Assembly (NCBI RefSeq): GCF_014898815.1
Contig: NW_026515543.1
Coordinates: 4,092,001 to 4,156,000, forward strand
DNA: 64,000 bases
Direction: 5' to 3'
Origin: Panonychus citri
Lineage: Eukaryota; Arthropoda; Arachnida; Trombidiformes; Tetranychidae
A model generated the notes under the pieces. That model saw nothing but the letters and a program-made list of their open reading frames with translations. It was not told where the DNA came from and made no database searches. Positions 38,390 to 50,967 of the stretch are shown here, piece after piece. Both the position numbers and the translations under genes were made by a program. The stretch's first letter is position 1. Each line of letters starts with the position of its first letter.

Positions 38390-40054
38390 ATGATTCATCA
38401 ACGAGTTAATTTGTTAATAAGATTGATTTTATTTGCCTTGTCCATTTGTACCATTAATTGTCAAGGTAACATAATTAATTTAATCTCTTCATTTGAATAA
38501 CCAATTAAATTACAATCTTTTAATTGCAGATCGATATGCATCAATGAAAGCCCTGCGAAGTGATTTACTAATGAACTACGATCCATACAGTCGCCCAGTT
38601 AAATCACCATCAACCCCTGTTAATGTTACCTTTAAATTAGGTATTCGTCAGATAATTGATCTGGTAAGTAATTAACAATTCAACCAATTGTTGTTGGATG
38701 AAATGTGTCTTACAATCATTAGTTAATTGTTTTGTTAATTACTTTCATGTATAAAAGGATATCCGATCTCAAACTATGCACCTTGATGGTTACTTGTTTT
38801 TGGTAAATATTGAAATTGATTTTTTGTTGTTGAATTGTTTTGATACTAATCAAATTGTTACTTATTTCAGTCATGGAAAGATGAGTTTCTCACTTGGGAT
38901 CCTGCTAAATATTCAGCAATTAAACGGATTAAATTGGAATCTCATGATATTTGGACTCCCGATATCGTTTCTTATAACATGGCGATCGGAGGTGGTTCAT
39001 TAAGTATGGACAGTCATTCAATACTGTCCGTGAATAGTTCTGGTCTAGTTTCACAAGTTTTACCAAGTAAAATTATCGTTAATTGTTACCTTGATTTAAC
39101 CGATTATCCATTCGATGTACAAAATTGTCTACTTGAATTCGGCTCATGGGTTTACGATGTTAAGGAGCTTTCACTCAATAAACCCAAAGGTAAACAAACA
39201 AAATTACAATTGACGAATTTCACAAATTCAACCTTAATCGATCTTAATTGTTCTTATATTCTTTAAGGTGGAAAACTATATTATGGACCGTATTTCAGTA
39301 ATTCCGAGTGGAAAACTGAACAAATATTCGGAGTCGTATTCACCGAGTATACAGATTTCACCAACGTTTCCGTGGCTCGATTGAATGTCCAAGTTTCTCG
39401 TCGAGTTGATATTCACTTTTATTATATTTTCATTCCCTATTTAACTGCTTCTCTATTGGGATTAATTGTCTTCGTATTGCCCATTGGATCTTATTATCGT
39501 CTTGTCTTCGCTCTTCTCGCTCTTTTCATCTTAATTAATCTTCTTCTCTTCCTGGCTTATAATCTTGGCTTCCATTCATTAGGAGTTCCTTATGCCAGTA
39601 AGAACTTTCAATTTTTCCAATCAGATTAATCACCAATTAACTAATTTTGTTTTCTTCTTTTTCTTTCAAACCAGTTCGTTGTATTAGTATAAATATACTG
39701 TTGATTAGTCTTTCGTTGATTGTTACCAATTTAGCATATCAATTGATCATGAACTTAATGTTGACCTGTCCACCGATTCCAAGTTTCTTGGCCCATCACC
39801 TTGCGAATCCTTTGTTGGGTAAAATATTTTGTATCAATGGAGGAGGAATGGAAACTGAATCAACTGGAATGGATGAAGAATCAAATCAAGGCGAACAATT
39901 TACTTCCAATCAATTTCGATCCAGTTCTCAAGCGGCTATTCGTGAATGGATTCGTTTGTTACGATTAGTTGATCGTCTTCTATTCATATCATATGTTATC
40001 GCTCTTAATTTACCACAGTTAATTGCTCTTCGCAAAAATCTAAAAAAAAAATAA
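38390..40054 (+). CDS. Divergent nicotinic-type Cys-loop channel subunit 1
   Basis: Six exons, 38390-38465, 38530-38663, 38758-38802, 38871-39189, 39268-39597 and 39675-40054, encode 427 residues. A signal peptide ends near 'SICTINCQ'. The nicotinic N-terminal pattern follows ('RPVKSPSTPVNVTFKLGI', 'QIIDL'), then loop A 'DIWTPD', an intact Cys-loop 'CYLDLTDYPFDVQNC' (13 residues between cysteines), loop B 'FGSWVYD', and four membrane spans. Loop C has no vicinal cysteine pair, so it is not an alpha-type acetylcholine-binding subunit. The M1-M2 linker reads 'LPIGSYYRLVF' where nicotinic receptors have SGEK, so the charged ring at the pore mouth is missing. The M3-M4 loop is short. Ligand and ion selectivity cannot be assigned. 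It forms a tandem pair with the next gene. Confidence 0.9.
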
Positions 40055-40436
40055 CAATTTCCATTAGCATGTTACATATAATAATCAAACTTATATTCTC
40101 AATCAAATGATGTACTTTTAATAATTTACAATCTAATTAAAATCGTTTTCTACGTTTCTTAAAACTTAATACTGATCGAATCGAATTATTATTTGAGTAC
40201 ATAAACAATCAATTGAACTATTTAATCAACTAAAATTAGAAGGATAAATTGTAATCAATTGATTGTTCAATCTATGGGCGTTATAAGAAACAGAATTAGT
40301 TGATTGTTGATTTGAAACACACACTGTCAGATAATCAGGACTAATGATGTTAATGATTAAACTGATTTTCATTCAGTGATAATTGTTTTTAGTGGTAACA
40401 ATCAATTGAATAACAACAATATTGATAGTTAAAACT
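40055..40436. other. Spacer between the tandem channel genes
   Basis: About 380 bases of AT-rich 3' UTR and 5' flank. No gene is seen. Confidence 0.6.
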
Positions 40437-42045
40437 ATGAATCTACAAAATAAACTAATTAACTTTGGTTTCATCTCAGTCTGGTCACTAATTTATATCG
40501 CTTCTTGTCAAGGTAACAATCAACATGCGAATTAATTTTTATACAAAATTAACTCATTTTTCAATTCTATTCCAGATAAATCAGGATCATTAACTACTCT
40601 ACGAAATGATTTACTGAAAAACTATTATCGATACAATCGTCCGGTTAAACAATCGACTACAACTGTTAATGTGACCTTTCAATTTGTTTTATCGCAGATA
40701 ATTGATGTTGTAAGTATTACAAGAAAATTAATTTAAATGGTTCCCTTTGACTTGGTCAGTTAATTTGAATCTTTTTTCCTCTCATAGAATATTGAAACTC
40801 AAACTTTCCGTGTTAATGGATTAGTAAGATTGGTAAGTTTCGATTACCTTTGAAACGATATTTGTTGATTATCTATTGAGCTTGACCATCCAATTTATTG
40901 ATTGAATTGTTATCAATTTTTCAGTGGTGGAAAGATGAATACCTGGTTTGGGACCCTGTCAAATATCCAGGAATCAATTATATATCATTTAGATCAGATG
41001 AAATTTGGACTCCTGACTTTAAACTGCTTGATTCCGCCATTGGTAGTGATCCATTGGATAGTCTATTTATAAGGGTTCAAAACGACGGTCGAGTGTTTCA
41101 GCTTTTGAATGCCGATCTTTTGGTCAACGCTGATCTTGATTTGACTAATTATCCTTTCGATTCTCAATCGTGTATTCTACAGTTTGGTTCATACTTTTAT
41201 AGAACTGACGAAGTTGAAATACTTAAACGTAAGTTTCATCTTGATTACTCTCTGTATTTAGTTTCTTTGTTGATATTCTTCATCTCGATTGTTGATTGTA
41301 TTATCCAGAGACGCGATTCATCAGTGGCCCATGGTATCAAAGTCCTGAATGGATTGTAGATCACATTGAAGGCGATATTTACTCACAACGTTCAAATTTC
41401 GCCAATTTTTCAACAGCTTATTTTGATATTCAAATTACTCGTCGAATGGATATTCACGTTTATTACATTTTATTACCTTATTTAACTGCTTCTCTTCTGG
41501 GGCTGGTTGTATTTCTCTTACCAATTGGATCGTATTATCGAATGGTCTTTGCTGGACTTTCTCTCTTCATTTTAGTCATTATTCTCGTTTTTCTTGCCGA
41601 TCATTTGGGTTTCCATTCAGCAGGAGTTCCTTATACAGGTAAGTCCTTAATCCATTGGTGTTAACTGTTTCAATTACTTTCACTGTGTTTGTATTTCTCA
41701 GTTCGTTGCATTAGTATCCTATTGCTTTTGATTGGAATCTCATTGATTGTCACTACTTTGACTCATCAACTCATCATGAATGCAATGGTCACTTGTCCAC
41801 CTCTTCCAAGTTTTCTGGCTCATCATTTGGCTAATCCGTTCTTAGTGAAGATTTTATGGCTTTCAGGAGATATAATGGACGCAAAACCTTTCGATGCAGA
41901 ATCAAACCTAGATGAATTCACGACTAATCAGCTTCGATCAAGTTCTTACGCTGCAGTTCGTGAATGGGTTAGACTTTTACGACTAATTGATCGTCTTCTT
42001 TTTCTCACTTACATCGTCTCTTTGATATTCTATCACGGATGCTAA
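40437..42045 (+). CDS. Divergent nicotinic-type channel subunit 2 with a broken Cys-loop
   Basis: Six exons, 40437-40512, 40576-40709, 40788-40832, 40925-41228, 41309-41638 and 41702-42045, encode 410 residues. Exons 1, 2, 3 and 5 have the same lengths as in the upstream gene (76, 134, 45, 330), showing a tandem duplication. Signal peptide, 'NRPVKQSTTTVNVTF', loop A 'EIWTPDF' and four membrane spans are conserved. The Cys-loop reads 'NADLDLTNYPFDSQSC': the first cysteine is Ala, so the family's defining disulfide cannot form. Loop B is 'FGSYFYR' without the aromatic-box Trp, and loop C lacks vicinal cysteines. The M2 border is 'LPIGSYYRMVF'. No stop or frameshift is seen and all splice sites are canonical, so it looks expressed rather than dead. 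It may be an accessory subunit with no ligand site of its own. Confidence 0.88.
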
Positions 42046-42940
42046 AAATCAATCCAACAAAATATGTAATCACTGATGTATCAATGATCAATAATTAAAA
42101 ATCCAATCAAAACAGAATCACAACTCAGCTAAACCCACCGAATAAAAAAACAAAACCATACTCACCAAAAATACTCTACATGTTTCAATCACTAACAATT
42201 AATGTCTTAATCATTAACTAAACACTATAGAAAAGTAAAAATCCAAAGACACAATTAAAAACAAAAACCATTAGAAAGACAATCAATCAAATACTATTAA
42301 CATAGAAAGTGACAACAAGAAGAAACAGAAAAAAAGTGGACAAAGACAAACAAACGGCCATTTTGAAGTCGAAACAAATAAAAGGTAACAGATTAACAGA
42401 AATGAAAAGATCGACACATTCTCCCGATGAGTAACAGAACAATTTATAATTAACAAGAGAAATTAAAAGAAATAAATTAACATAAATAGTCCAATTTCTA
42501 ATTAGAGTTAATTGTCAACAAACGAAAGGGAAAAAGAAAACAAATGTACCGATATCTCAACGGGGATCTAATTGGTATCCGATAGAAAAGAGAAAAAAAA
42601 TATTCGATTCTCTTTTTTTCTTTTGTTAGAAAATGAATTTTATCTTGTCAACTAACATTCTAATTCTAAACAATGGAATAAATATATTAGCTCACCACAA
42701 GTTTTATTCTATACCAACTGTGTTACAATTTCTCTCTTCTTGTAATTTAATTGTTTCCAACCAAATTAATTAGAATTACCTTTTCTTTCCCTTTGCGATC
42801 GTTTAAATAAACGATGTTTGTGTCAACGACTTGAAAGAGAAAAGTGAGAATTTGTTTTCTCTTCCATCTTTTTTTTTCTTCTCTTCTTCTTGTTTTTCAT
42901 ATGTTCTATTCTTCTAGACAGAACAGTTCAATCAGTCACC
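42046..42940. other. Intergenic/5' UTR region before the bHLH gene
   Basis: A-rich then CT-rich DNA. A polypyrimidine tract (42868-42900) followed by TTCTAG at about 42911-42916 could be the acceptor of a 5' UTR exon. No coding frame is supported. Confidence 0.45.
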
Positions 42941-45900
42941 ATGTCTTCTGCTTCCGGTGAACCTGAATATCACCAATTAAAATGTGGTTCATCATCTTCT
43001 TCATCATCGTCATTTGTGTTACCTTGTGTTGTTCAATTTTCGTCACCTTCTTCGCCATCTTGTGATTTAAGCAACAACAATAACAACACAAGCAACGATT
43101 TCAACAGGTTAACTAATTTTTCTTGTCAAATGGTTGATTTTTGTGATGTAAATAACCATTTACTTGATAACTTTGATCAACAGGTTACATCTCATCAAGA
43201 GTATTATCATCATCTTCATCCACAGCAACATTTAAAATCTTGTCTGTTAAACAGTCAAAATGATGGACACTTTTACCATTACCTTCACCCTATTGACCAG
43301 TATCATCATCCACAGCAACAACCATCACATCATCAACAACTGTTTCTTCATGAGAATAATCAGAAATTTTTTCTTGATTCTAATAATTGTGATCAAGATG
43401 AACTTGTTGCTAATCAGTCTACTGATTGTTTATCTTTTATCGAAAATAAATCATCGGTAACTTGTTCCTTTTACTATCCTATCCCCGGATCAGAATCTAC
43501 CTGGATACATGTTGAGCAACCTTCTTCTTGTCCATCACAGCCAATAGTAACTCCAGAATTTAAAGAAGAGCCCGTTGATTGGTTACCCGTTACTCCACTT
43601 ACATCCAACAATTTAGAGATCACCACTAAAGAAGATTTCAACTATAATCTTCGAGAAGTTCGTATAACAAATGAAAGTTACTCTGTTGATTATCACAATT
43701 CTGATAATTTAAGTAAATCATCTTCGGCAGAAATTCCGTCCTCTTCCGATCAAACAAGTGACCTTTCTACCAGCAGTAACGCTCGTCAAGATGATTCGCC
43801 TCAGCAATTTGACAGTTACAATAGTAAAAATTCACTTCAACATTACAATTCCACAGGCGTTACAAGTGCTCTTTCTTGTCAATCTAATCGTCGTTTCAAT
43901 TTCTTAAGTCGATCTTTTCGCTACCAAAATTCAATCGGACGAATTCGAGGTGGAAATTTATTATCCAAAGAGGAACAACGAGTCAATGCTTGTAAAAGAG
44001 AAAGAATCAGGATGAAGGCGATGAATTTAGCATTCGACGCTCTTCGAGCTAAATTACCTTTCAACAAACCACGAGGACGAAAATTCTCAAAAATCGAAGC
44101 TCTCAGGTAAAAGTTGATCAATTTTTTCTATAATCTAATTTTCTCCTAATCAATGATGTTTAATACTCTTATTTATCTCTAGATCTGCAATCACCTACAT
44201 TTCTTATTTAAATGGACAATTAGCTCATGTTAATTGTGATGCTGATCCATCGGATCAACGAATCATGTCAGCTAATCTTGGAATCTACGAGTGGATCAAA
44301 GTAAGTTGATTAAAATGATTGTTAATTGTCTTTTTTGTTTTTTTAGTTAATACCATCAAGGTTACAATAATTAACTCGATTTGTTTAAAAGTTTATCAAC
44401 CTCAACAATTAACATATAGTCCATCTGTATGTTGATACGACTTAATCAACTAATTATAATCTAAGTCATAAATAATAATAATAATAATAATAATAGTTTT
44501 TCATATTTCTCTATCTAAAAGTTACAAACAATTAAAGTTAATTATATTAAACAAATTCATGTAAAACTTCAATCTAATCTCATATTGATTGAGTGTTTAT
44601 TGAATCAATCATAATAATACATATGATGGATAATCAAGTGACAACTTAATTTCAATTACATTGAATGAATTACATTTTTAAGTATTTGATTGTTTGGTTA
44701 CAATAATGATACAGACAAAAAAATTTACAATGAGATTGCAAAGAATAAAGATGAGAAGAGAAATTAATTAATTACGAACAATTAATTGATTTTTCTGGAA
44801 AAAAGGAAAAGTTAATTAACCAGTTGTGTTGATGTGTTGACAATAATTTTGTGTGAATGTTGAATAATCAAATGCACTTAATTGCAAAATCTTTTAGTAT
44901 ACACAATTATTTTGTAGATTAACAAAGTGAGGGAAATATTGATTATCAAGAAAAGTGAATTAAATTATTTTAGATAATCAGTTGATTAAGAAATCATAAA
45001 ATTGTAAAGTTGTTAATCATGAAGCAATTTTTTTTCAATTGTCTCATGTTTTTGTTTGTGCGACTGTTTATAAGTTATGGTATCAGTCAATTATCATAAT
45101 AATATAATAATAATAATAATAATGGTAATGGTAATGTGTGAGGATAAGAGATGAAGATAAAGTGAAAGAGAGGAGGAGAAAGCTGGTTACAAGGAGGAGT
45201 GAGAGTGAGAGGAGGGAGGTGATGATGAATAGGACTAGGACTTTGGTTGACAATATAAACAATCATATGAACAATTTGTGAACAAATAATATGAGGTATC
45301 CTTTTTGGGAGAATGAGAAATGTTAGTTAAACGTTTCATCTCCTCTCTCTCTCTCTCTCTTTCACACACACTCTCTCTCTAGGAGCTCAATGACCAATTT
45401 ACAAGGGAGGGATGAGGGATAAGTAGAGGATCGAGGTTGGAAAGATGAGAGAAAAACAAATAGCGAGAATTTTGTTTATAGTGTCAACTCGGTTATGTTA
45501 TTTTGAATTTTGAAAATCGCATAAAATTGGCACTTATGATTTCGTCATGATGGTGGAAAGTTATGAATAACATATTGATTATTTCAATTAATTAAGTAAT
45601 TGATTATCCATTGAATCCTTTTTTTAATCAATCACGTTGGCCTATTTTTCAAGTGTTTCACCTTAAGTTAATCAAAGATGAATAGGTTAATCTAAATTGA
45701 AGAGAAATTAAGAAAAAAACTAAAACTATTATAAATAGTTTGAGAAGGAAAAGAGTAAAAAAGAAATATATAAGTTTTTCAGTATTACTTTTTAAGAATT
45801 TGGTGATCATTTATCTTGAGGATAAAGACAATCAACACTTTGCAGATTAGGGGGAAAATCTCTCGCAATTAATGTGTGGTCAGAACAGGAAATGTCAGTG

Positions 45901-48900
45901 TAAATGGCGCCAGCGTTGTTGAGGTCATTTTCACCTCGAGTCATTGATTCAGCCATTAAATCTGGTTGAACATTCTGAAGCTTTGTTCCTGTGCTTAAGG
46001 TTTGAAGTTGAGTAAACTCAGAAATCGATTCAATTTCATGTTGATCACTTGCACTTGCACTTGTTTGTTGTTGTTGTTGTGTTGAGTTCGTCGAATCGTT
46101 TCCAACAACTTGGACCATCATCAATTGTTCTGAAACTCGTCGCAACTCTTCTTGTTGTTCTTTAATCTGTTTCTGAAGAAGTAGATGCTTTTTTCGTAAA
46201 AATTCCTGAAGATTTGCATAAGACACTTGACTATTTTCTGTTGACATATTAGCATATTGTGACATACTAACGACTGAATTTGAGACCATGGGTCCTGTTG
46301 TCGCAAGAGCGGCAGAGCTTCCGAAACTTTGTTGTTGTGGTGCTGAAGGAGGAGGAGGAGGTGGTGGAGGTGGTAGTGATGGAGGTTGGTGTTGTTGATG
46401 AGATTGTTCATGTAGCTGTTGCTGTTGATGACAAGTTGATTGTGAGTGTTGATGAGATGACAATACACTGTTGGATTGTGACACTGATGCTGGAACGTGT
46501 TGTGATGATGGAGGTAATGGTTGAGGGGGTTGACAAGGTTTTTGGAGATGTTGATGTGATGCATGATGGCCTTGAGGTTGTTTCTGTTGGTCAGTCAAAA
46601 GGTTTGCTTGTTGTTGATTAGTAGGTGAAACTGGTGTTTGATTCATTAAATATGCAGATGGGTCGTAAATAGAGTTATTTAAAACATAATCAGCTGGAGA
46701 GGATGAGGGTAAAGATAAACAATCTTCAACACCGGTCATCATATTGACTGTTGAAATTGAATAAGGTGTTGATCCGTTTGAATCATTAGAAGGATAAGTG
46801 ACAGCGATTTTGTCCGAATTGTAAATTGTTTGTTCATTTGTGTTTTCATGATCGTTGAATTCAGCAACAGTCCAATGAGTTGATTTACTTTTCACTTGGA
46901 AATCATTACTTGTGTTTGCTCGTGATGAATTCATCTCATGATGATAATGATGCTGAGTAATTTTCCCTCTTTCATTGTTCTGTCGATTACTGTCTTCTTT
47001 AACATTATCTAATGATCTTTCATCCCTGTCGATCACTGTGTGTGTACACACCACAAATTCAGGTTTTGAGTTCCACATGTGATAGGTTATAAAATACTTA
47101 GTTCTCAGCCAAATCCATTGTTGACCTTTGGTTAGAAATCTATAGTAACAAGATTCACCGCTTCCAATTTGCATTAAACGCTGATGACCCGCAACTACAA
47201 GATCCAAATCATCCCAATGATAATAATCATAACCCGATGTTCCCAACACTTCGAATGGCAAATAACCAATAATCATTGGTGCTCGATGATCTAGAAAAAG
47301 AAACTTCCACTCCAATGAGTGTCTCGAGATGAATTCATTATTTTTCATTGTTCCAAAATCGTGTGACAATGGAGCTAATATGTGAAGCTCTTTGATAAGT
47401 TTGGGTGTTTGTAGACGACAAATCGCCAAGAAACAATTCTTGGCTGACCCGAAGCCCATATAATCATCGATACGTCGATATGCACCAACAAGTCGCACTA
47501 ATTCATAAAAACACTCAGCAGATTTTTCTGTTTGATTCAAGTTGGTTGAATGGTGACGAAAATGAATCATCATGGAGAAAAATTCATCCACTTTACCACA
47601 ATTAACTGCTTCCATTACAAGTTTACGAAGAGCTGATTTCTCTGATTCATGAATTATGTCATAAACCGATGTTCCATCAATATTATTTGACTCATTTTCA
47701 TTATTTGAACCAATGATTCCTCGAGATGTGATTGTAGTACATGAAGATGAAGAGGTTGTTGCAGTAGTTGATGGTGTATTCGAAAGGTATGATGAGCTAA
47801 TTCCAAGAAGAGGAAATACTGATTCCGAAGCATAGATGATCTTCCCATCGTTATCGGCATCAAAAATGAGAATAAAAGCATCCAAGGCCTAAAAACGCAA
47901 TCAAGGATGAAAAGAAAGAGAAAATTTCAAGATTATATGAAAATAAGCTTCAGTCGTATGAATAGAAATGCTGAATCTTTGGTATATTACAAAGACTTAT
48001 CGAAGATAAAACGGTTTTGAGTTATAATCGGTGAAAGAAAATCAAATATACCTCTAGGCTTAAATGCGAAAACTCTTCGGTGGAGAGAAATGATGGTTTC
48101 CATGAGCTGATGAACGAGTGATTAGCTGAATTATCTGGTTGACAATTTTCTTCGCCCAATTCACTTGAGGTGTTTGTTGCTGCTTCTTCATTATGATTCT
48201 TGAGAAATGTAATTGTAGCTCGAAGAACAGATGATTTATCCATTTTCTTGTTACCTGAGCTTCCAATTTCTTCATTCGGATCTAAATTGACCATCGAGCA
48301 AAGTTCATTGATCAACATGTTAAACTGATCTCGACGTTTTTTCTCACTGAGATTGCGAGATTTTCTGGAGGACAAAAAGAAAAGGGACAAAAATCAAGAG
48401 AATTAGCTAAAGATTAATACAAATGAACAAAATGGTTAATCTTAATCACTTACCTTTTAACTTCATCTCGTTCAACATCAATTGATAAATTATCCTCAGC
48501 AAAACCATCACTACTGGCTACTGATGAGCTACTGTAAAAATTAAAGAAAAGAAAATGATTTCAATCATTTCAATTCGATTGAGTTAATTGCAGATTTCCC
48601 TGGGAATATGAAGATTTTTCTGAGAATTGTGATTGTGATGTGGTAACATAAATGCTTGGATTGAATGTTACAATATTTAGGTGAACTACTGAGGTTATTC
48701 AAAGGGATTAAATTGTCATTGAGTTAATTAACTTACTCTATTTGACTTCGACGGCTTCTTCCTGAGGAAGACATTTTGTTTTCCTGGTGGAAATGAAATG
48801 GACGCAAAAGAGATGGAAACAGAAAAAAAAGAAAACACAATTTAGAATAAACAAGAAAAGAATTGACAAAATGGTTCCAATAGAAAATTATGAAGCCAAT

Positions 48901-50610
48901 TAATCCAAATAAACTTAAGATGAATGGTTAGCAGGTAATAGAAGATTCAAAATGATAATTGGTGTGAAGATTAAGAGAAGATTAAAAGTAATTAAATTGT
49001 AACTGTGATTGTGGTCGATTGTTGTAAGAGCATCAACAGGTTGATTCTGTTGAATGTGAAAGTAAAAAACCATGGCAATAATGGAGATTAATTGAGATGA
49101 TGAATCAAGAAAATGATGTTGGAAATATTGAGATGATGGAAATGAGGGTTAATTGTAATCAACTGAGAAGAGATGGAAATAATTAAGATGGATAATAGAA
49201 AGTGTTGAGATTGAGACACAGAAAAAAATGAAATATTAAAATGGTTGTTGAAAGAAACAAGAAGAGATTAATTGATGAATCATTGATCAGTGGCCACAGA
49301 ATTAAATTGATTTCGATGAGTATTATGATCCGTTTATGGCAACACTTTCAAAGATAATCCTTAATCCAGTTAATTGTTAGATGGATAGAAAATTTTCCAG
49401 ACCTGGTAAATCAACTGATCAAATGTGAGATGACAAAATATGGTTTGAAACTGAAACAGAGATTGAGAAAGAGAGAGAGAGATTAGTTAAACTCTTCAAT
49501 TGGTCACTAAGTCATCATTAGACAGTCACAGTAGACAGAGAGATTAGTTAGACAGAGAAGATAAGAAAAATAGACAGAGAACAATTTATCTTCTCTTTCA
49601 CTTTTGATGATGGAAATGTGAACGGTTGATGAGACGGAGAATTGAGGGTTTTTAATAGAAAAAGAGAGAAATCAAATTATCGAGGAAAAAGAAAATGGTA
49701 AACAAAGGTAAAGGTAAATCGACAGAGGAAATGATTAGAGAGAGAGAGAGAGAAATTGGGTTAGTTAATCTTCATCATTAAAATTATAATAAGAATATAA
49801 TCATAATAAGTTAATCTCCATGGAGCAATCTCAATATTATTACTATTCCAATGGACACATTATTATAATTGTTGATTCTTTTCCTCTCTTTCTCTTCCTT
49901 GGTGATCCAATTAACCCTAAATTTGACCTGTAATTTAATCCTCAGGCACTTTGTCACATATTGTTGTCCATTCATCACAATTGAAGGTTTTGTTGTTTTC
50001 CTTTTCTCCACCAACTTACCTTTATTTGGATTAATCCAATTTTCATTTTCAATTAGTCAAATCACTTTTTCTTTACATTGGAAGATTATTTTTTTTTGTT
50101 GATTATCAGCGACGTAATTTTAACTTAATCTGTCTCTTGGATTAACTGAATTAATCATATTTTCTCAAATTCTCTGGTTCTTTCCACAAATTTCTCTGTT
50201 CAGGTTAACAAATGTCAACAGAAAAAAAAACTGATTAAAATGATTCTTTTAACCGAACAAAAGAAAAAAAGAAAAACAATTTTACCGCCATTTTGATTTT
50301 TCTTTTTTCTTTTGTTTACATTTTGTTCTTAATTTTTAATTTTCTTTTCTTTTTACAGAACGACTTTGATTCAAATCATGATGGACATTTGGATGATCAC
50401 CAAAGTTCAGGAATCGCCAATGAGATTCAGACTCATCGTTATCTTTGTCTGGATAATCATCTAATCAATGGATCAACATCTTCATCAATTTCTAGTGAGA
50501 TGATTAAATCAAATGATTTAATTAGTGTTAATACTGAGAAATGTATTGAAGTCACTTGGACAGAGATGGACAATTCTTATTGTCAAATCAACGGAACACC
50601 AAATAGATGA
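42941..50610 (+). CDS. bHLH transcription factor with a host intron
   Basis: Exons 42941-44106, 44183-44300 and (less certain) 50359-50610 keep frame to 511 residues. The N-terminal 340 residues are Ser-, Asn-, His- and Gln-rich, as in activation domains. The basic helix-loop-helix domain spans the first intron: 'RVNACKRERIRMKAMNLAFD', 'ALRAKLPFNKPRGRKFSKIE', 'ALRSAITYISYLNGQL'. It is a class II (tissue-specific type) bHLH; I cannot name the subfamily. The ATG at 42941 has a favourable CACC context. The last exon starts after a strong pyrimidine tract and TTTTTACAG, is in phase 0, and encodes an acidic/Ser-rich tail ending 'CQINGTPNR'. If it belongs here, the 6.06-kb intron encloses the complete Clock gene on the opposite strand. 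The bHLH exons are firm; the third exon is probable. Confidence 0.75.
44471..44495. repeat. (ATA)n microsatellite
   Basis: About eight perfect trinucleotide units inside the bHLH host intron. Confidence 0.9.
45095..45123. repeat. (AAT)n microsatellite
   Basis: Near-perfect trinucleotide run, followed by GGTAATGGTAATG degenerate units, in the bHLH host intron. Confidence 0.85.
45340..45382. repeat. (CT)n / (CA)n simple repeat
   Basis: A CT dinucleotide run interrupted by CACACACA and resuming as CTCTCTCT. It lies 3' of Clock on the opposite strand. Confidence 0.85.
45807..48774 (-). CDS. Clk: Circadian bHLH-PAS factor CLOCK
   Basis: Exons 48774-48737, 48531-48454, 48364-48052 and 47888-45807 keep frame to 836 residues. 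CLOCK dimerises with CYCLE/BMAL on E-boxes to drive period and timeless. The bHLH domain begins 'RKSRNLSEKKRRDQFNMLIN' with 'KMDKSSVLRATITFL'. PAS-A starts 'ALDAFILIFDADNDGKIIYA'. PAS-B carries 'EWKFLFLDHRAPMIIGYLP', 'YHWDDLDLVVAGHQRLMQIG', 'CYYRFLTKGQQWIWLRTKYF' and 'WNSKPEFVVCTH', the last two being characteristic of CLOCK. The C-terminal ~380 residues are Gln/His/Pro/Ser-rich, with a poly-Pro run and a coiled-coil-like 'LLLQKQIKEQQEELRRVSEQ' segment, as in CLOCK activation regions. There is a ~45-residue Ser/Thr/Asn-rich insert in PAS-A. The whole gene lies between exons 2 and 3 of the opposite-strand bHLH gene. Confidence 0.95.
48775..50358. other. Clock 5' flank / remainder of the bHLH host intron
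   Basis: AT- and GA-rich DNA with GAGAGA runs at about 49465-49480 and 49738-49752. This should contain the Clock promoter. I see no CACGTG here. No further exon is recognised before 50359. Confidence 0.45.
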
Positions 50611-50967
50611 ACCAATGTTGTAAAATCAATTGATTCACTCAACTAGTCACCATCAAATTGATTTCTTTAATTGCTACTTCATGATTAACTAAAACAGGAG
50701 ATTTTAACAATCGACTTGCCTTTACAATTATCACCCAATTTATCAATGAAACAATTGTACTTTGATTTTTTCCTCCATCTCGAAATGTTTGTGTTTTTAC
50801 TTACAAATTGTGCTTTGTCTTTATTATCATAATTTACACAATATTTTGAGTGATTAAATTTTGTATCTAAGGGAATACAAATTGTCATTAAATTCAATAT
50901 ACAATCGGTTAGTTGTTTTAATTTTTTCCACCACAATCAATAGTAGTTGTAAATAGTGTTTTTTGTT
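50611..50967. other. Convergent spacer, bHLH / agrin-like genes
   Basis: AT-rich 3' UTR sequence of both genes. The open frames in it are short and show no conserved features. Confidence 0.55.

Larger units (their letters stand above)
44301..45806. other. Part of the bHLH host intron 3' of Clock
   Basis: AT-rich DNA with ATA/AAT microsatellites at about 44471-44495 and 45095-45123, a purine-rich block (45150-45240) and a CT run (45340-45380). It includes the probable Clock 3' UTR. No gene is seen. Confidence 0.5.

Noticed and set aside
46121..46621. Open frames on both strands within Clock's Gln-rich region
   Set aside because: Shadows of the CAA/CAG repeats; the PAS-containing frame is the real one.
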